Source: CBDIBC01 sp965276635
GTDB taxonomy: Bacteria > Actinomycetota > Acidimicrobiia > Acidimicrobiales > Palsa-688
Length of the DNA stretch: 64,000 bases
Direction of reading: 5' to 3'
Assembly (NCBI GenBank): GCA_965276635.1
Contig: CBDIBC010000004.1
Location: forward strand, 186,001 to 250,000
In this document: one piece after another, positions 61,474 to 64,000 of the stretch
Numbering within the stretch: position 1 is the stretch's first letter
Layout of the letters: each line of letters opens with the position of its first letter
The notes under the pieces: generated by a model
The model's database searches: none
Told to the model about the DNA's origin: nothing
What the model saw: only the letters and a program-made list of their open reading frames with translations
Position numbers and translations under genes: made by a program

Positions 61474-62415
61474 TTGCACCTGCACAGCTTCGTCACCCAG
61501 TTCTGGCCGTCGACGGTCGACGGACTGACGCTCGGTTCGATCTACGCGCTCTTCGCGCTCGGCTACACCCTCGTCTACGGGGTGTTGAAGCTGATCAACT
61601 TCGCCCACAGCGAGGTGTTCATGGTCGGGACCATGGCCGCCATGTGGATCCTGCACTTCACCGGGATCAGCACCGAGCAGACCGGGTTCGCCCTCGTCGG
61701 CGTGCTGCTCCTGGCGCTGGTCCTGGCCATGGCCGCCTCGGGCGCCACCGCCGTGGTCCTGGAGCGGGTGGCTTATCGCCCGCTCCGGCGGAAGGGCTCC
61801 AGCCGGCTGGCCGCCCTGATCTCGGCCATCGGCGCGTCGTTCGTGTTGCAGCAGATCTTCGAGCTCTTCTACAGCAACCAGTACAGCCAGTTCCCCCGGG
61901 TCATCCATCATGCCGTGCTCTTCCACATCGGCTCGGCCGAGGTGACCAGCGACCGGCTCTTGGTGGTGGTGGCCGCCATGGTGATGATGGTGCTGCTGGA
62001 GCGGACCATCGCCACCACCAAGCTCGGACGGGGCATCCGGGCCGTCGCCCAGGACCCGGAGACGGCCACCCTGATGGGGGTCAACATCGACCGGACCATC
62101 ATGTACACGTTCCTCCTCGGGGGCTTGATGGCCGGGGTGGCCGCCATGCTGTGGGGCGTGCGCTTCGAGCAGACCCGGTTCGACATCGGGTTCCTGCCGG
62201 GCGTGAAGGCCTTCACCGCCGCCGTCCTCGGGGGCATCGGCAACATCCGCGGCGCCCTCCTCGGCGGGCTGGTCATCGGGCTGCTCGAGCTGTACGGCGC
62301 CAGCATCTTCGGCTCGCAGTGGCGTGACCCGGTGGTCTTCGTGGTCCTGGTCCTGGTCCTGGTGTTCCGCCCGACCGGCCTGCTCGGTGAGTCCCTGACC
62401 CGGTCGCGCGCATGA
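61474..62415 (+). CDS. livH: Branched-chain amino acid ABC transporter permease LivH
   Basis: 313 residues, about eight membrane helices. Typical LivH features: LGSIYALFALGYTLVYGVLK, INFAHSEVFMVGTMAA and GVKAFTAAVLGGIGNIRGA, the last forming the coupling helix to the ATPase. TTG start at 61474 with GGGAGG 5 bases upstream; no ATG or GTG lies before the first helix. The stop overlaps livM in ATGA. Confidence 0.94.
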   Translation: MHLHSFVTQFWPSTVDGLTLGSIYALFALGYTLVYGVLKLINFAHSEVFMVGTMAAMWILHFTGISTEQTGFALVGVLLLALVLAMAASGATAVVLERVAYRPLRRKGSSRLAALISAIGASFVLQQIFELFYSNQYSQFPRVIHHAVLFHIGSAEVTSDRLLVVVAAMVMMVLLERTIATTKLGRGIRAVAQDPETATLMGVNIDRTIMYTFLLGGLMAGVAAMLWGVRFEQTRFDIGFLPGVKAFTAAVLGGIGNIRGALLGGLVIGLLELYGASIFGSQWRDPVVFVVLVLVLVFRPTGLLGESLTRSRA

Positions 62416-63539
62416 CCGACCTGGCCACCCCCGGCCGCGGCGTCACCCCCCGACGACCCCGGGGTGTGGGCGTGCCCGGCCGCCTGGGCCGGCTGTGGAA
62501 TGCCCAGCCACTGCCCGTGCGAGCGCTGGCCGTGGTGGTCCTGTTCCTCATCCTCGCCGTGCTGCTGCCCTCCGGGCCGGTCGGTCGCTTCATGACACCG
62601 CAGAGCGACTGGCCGACGGTGTTGTTCAATCCCATCGGGACCTACATCCTCCTGGCCCTCGGCCTCAACGTCGTCGTCGGCGAGGCCGGCATGCTCGACC
62701 TCGGCTACGTCGGCTTCTACGCCGTCGGCGGCTACGCCATGGGCCTGCTCGGCACCAAGCAGCACTGGAGCTTCTGGATCATCCTGCCCGTCGGCGTGGC
62801 CCTCTCGGCCCTGTCCGGGCTCGTCCTCGGCGCTCCCACCCTGCGGCTGCGCGGGGACTACCTGGCCATCGTCACCCTCGGCTTCGGGCTCATCATCCAG
62901 CAGGTGGCCAAGAACTCCAGCTGGGACGGCGGCTCCCAAGGGGTCGTGAACATCCCGCACCCACCGAGCATCGGTCACCTGAAGGTGTTCGACTACTCCA
63001 TCGGGAACGCCAAGTCGTACTACTACCTGATCCTGGCCGCCATCTTCCTGGTGGTGTTCCTGGTGCGGCGACTGAAGTCCAGCCGGGTGGGGCGAGCCTG
63101 GGTGGCCATCAGGGAGGACGAGGACGCGGCCGAGCTGATGGGGGTCCCCACCTACCGGTTCCGGCTGTGGGCCTTCGCCATCGGGGCCGCCATCGGCGGC
63201 TTCACCGGCGTCCTCTTCGCGGCCAAGACCATCTCCATCGACCCCGACGTGTTCCCCTACGCCACCAGCGTGATCATCCTGGTCTGCGTGGTGTTGGGCG
63301 GCTCCGGGAACCTGCCGGGCGTGATCCTCGGCGCCTTCGTGGTGGCCTGGATCCCCGAGAAGCTGCGCTTCGTGGACCGCTACAAGATCCTCGGCACCGG
63401 CGTCCTGCTCGTCGCGTTCATGATCTTCCGGCCGGAAGGGCTCCTGCCGTCGCGGCGCAAGAAGGCGGAGATGGCCGACGCGGCCGGTGGCGGCATGAGC
63501 ACGCCCATCGTGGCCCCCGGAGCCGAGGGCGGCCAGTGA
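62412..63539 (+). CDS. livM: Branched-chain amino acid ABC transporter permease LivM
   Basis: 375 residues, about nine membrane helices. LGLNVVVGEAGMLDLGYVGF near the start, LRLRGDYLAIVTLGFGLI, and the coupling segment RVGRAWVAIREDEDAAELMG. It ends in a Gly/Ala-rich tail. Start ATG overlaps livH; stop overlaps livG (GTGA), so the three are coupled. Confidence 0.94.
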   Translation: MTDLATPGRGVTPRRPRGVGVPGRLGRLWNAQPLPVRALAVVVLFLILAVLLPSGPVGRFMTPQSDWPTVLFNPIGTYILLALGLNVVVGEAGMLDLGYVGFYAVGGYAMGLLGTKQHWSFWIILPVGVALSALSGLVLGAPTLRLRGDYLAIVTLGFGLIIQQVAKNSSWDGGSQGVVNIPHPPSIGHLKVFDYSIGNAKSYYYLILAAIFLVVFLVRRLKSSRVGRAWVAIREDEDAAELMGVPTYRFRLWAFAIGAAIGGFTGVLFAAKTISIDPDVFPYATSVIILVCVVLGGSGNLPGVILGAFVVAWIPEKLRFVDRYKILGTGVLLVAFMIFRPEGLLPSRRKKAEMADAAGGGMSTPIVAPGAEGGQ

Positions 63540-64000
63540 GCGCGCTGCCGGCGGCCGACGGGTCCCGGGCCCTCCTGGAGCTCGACGGGGTCAGCGTCCG
63601 ATTCGGCGGGGTGGTGGCCATCAACGAGCTCGACCTCACCGTGGAGAAGGGGGAGATCTTCGCGCTCATCGGCCCCAACGGCGCCGGCAAGACATCCACG
63701 TTCAACATCGTCACCGGGGTGTACCAGCCGAGTGGTGGGGAGATCCGCCTCAATGGCCGCCGTCTGCATGGGATGAAGCCCCACCGCATCACCCAGCTCG
63801 GCGTGGCCCGCACCTTCCAGAACATCCGGCTGTTCCCCGAGATGAGCGCCCTGGAGAACGTCATGGTCGGTGCCGACGCCCGGCACCGCACCGGCATCGC
63901 CGGTGCCGTGCTCGGCCTGCCCCGTCACCGCCGGGAGCAGCGCGAGGGGGAGGCCACCGCCCGGGAGATCCTGGACTTCGTCGGCATCCCCCAGGTGGCC
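63536..64000 (+). CDS. livG: Branched-chain amino acid ABC transporter ATPase LivG, 3' end cut off
   Basis: The first 155 residues are in the window. Walker A GPNGAGKT at 46-53, Q-loop region RTFQNIRLFPEMSALENVMV near 95-114. The LivG-type insertion after the Q-loop is present; Walker B and the signature motif lie beyond the window. GTG at 63536 overlaps livM. A LivF gene is expected next. Confidence 0.94.
   Translation, partial: MSALPAADGSRALLELDGVSVRFGGVVAINELDLTVEKGEIFALIGPNGAGKTSTFNIVTGVYQPSGGEIRLNGRRLHGMKPHRITQLGVARTFQNIRLFPEMSALENVMVGADARHRTGIAGAVLGLPRHRREQREGEATAREILDFVGIPQVA

Overview
The window is about 64 kb of GC-rich chromosomal core DNA. The gene content points to an actinobacterium: a DivIVA/SepF/YggT division locus next to mur-fts genes, a lexA/LysM/nrdR locus with CGAAC-N4-GTTCG SOS boxes, a DUF3040 protein, a eukaryotic-type IleS and an F420-type luciferase-like oxidoreductase. 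The presence of SpoVS, the many GTG starts and the many leaderless-looking promoters would fit a deep lineage such as the Acidimicrobiia, but that rank is an inference. I see no rRNA, tRNA, CRISPR array, insertion sequence or prophage gene.

Positions 1-13.5 kb: the 3' end of ftsK, then thrB, a DUF5679 zinc-ribbon gene, the overlapping set rimO-pgsA-cinA, a convergent ACT-domain gene, recA with a LexA box, spoVS, and the tightly coupled set miaB-miaA-dapF-hflX-dapC. Positions 13.6-25.7 kb: an LLM oxidoreductase, dapE, lexA divergent from an SOS-type LysM membrane protein plus nrdR, a PPi-type phosphofructokinase, an inositol-phosphatase-like gene, threonine aldolase, a class III nucleotide cyclase divergent from a PIG-L deacetylase, dinB and DUF3040. 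Positions 25.8-34.1 kb: a moxR-DUF58-transglutaminase operon on the minus strand, a ROK kinase, a small conserved gene, an HNH protein, a lipoate-ligase-like gene and an SDR.

Positions 34.3-54.7 kb: the division and cell-wall cluster mraZ-rsmH-ftsL-ftsI-murE-mraY-murD-ftsW-murG-murC-murB-ftsQ-ftsZ-yfiH-yggS-sepF-yggT-divIVA plus a membrane protein. Most junctions overlap by 4 bases, which implies translational coupling. Together these genes make lipid II (MurB-MurG), polymerise it at the septum (FtsW/FtsI), and place the ring and pole (FtsZ, SepF, DivIVA). murF is not at its usual place between murE and mraY. murB and sepF each carry a one-base frameshift that splits an otherwise perfect protein. 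A 501-base repeat-rich gap separates murC from murB. Positions 54.7-64 kb: ileS (minus), a DksA/TraR-like zinc-finger gene, lspA, an RluD-type pseudouridine synthase, and a branched-chain amino acid ABC transporter (binding protein, two permeases and the start of the ATPase, which is cut by the window end).

The window is mostly conserved housekeeping DNA and I found no convincing new multi-gene system. The more unusual items are non-coding: a 50-bp near-perfect palindrome present twice 12.9 kb apart, a cluster of six ACACAA/TTGTGT motifs, a 5 x 24-bp tandem repeat inside the mur cluster, triple repeats in the lexA leader, and a recurrent leaderless promoter layout. Among proteins, DapF has Ser where the family has its first catalytic Cys.
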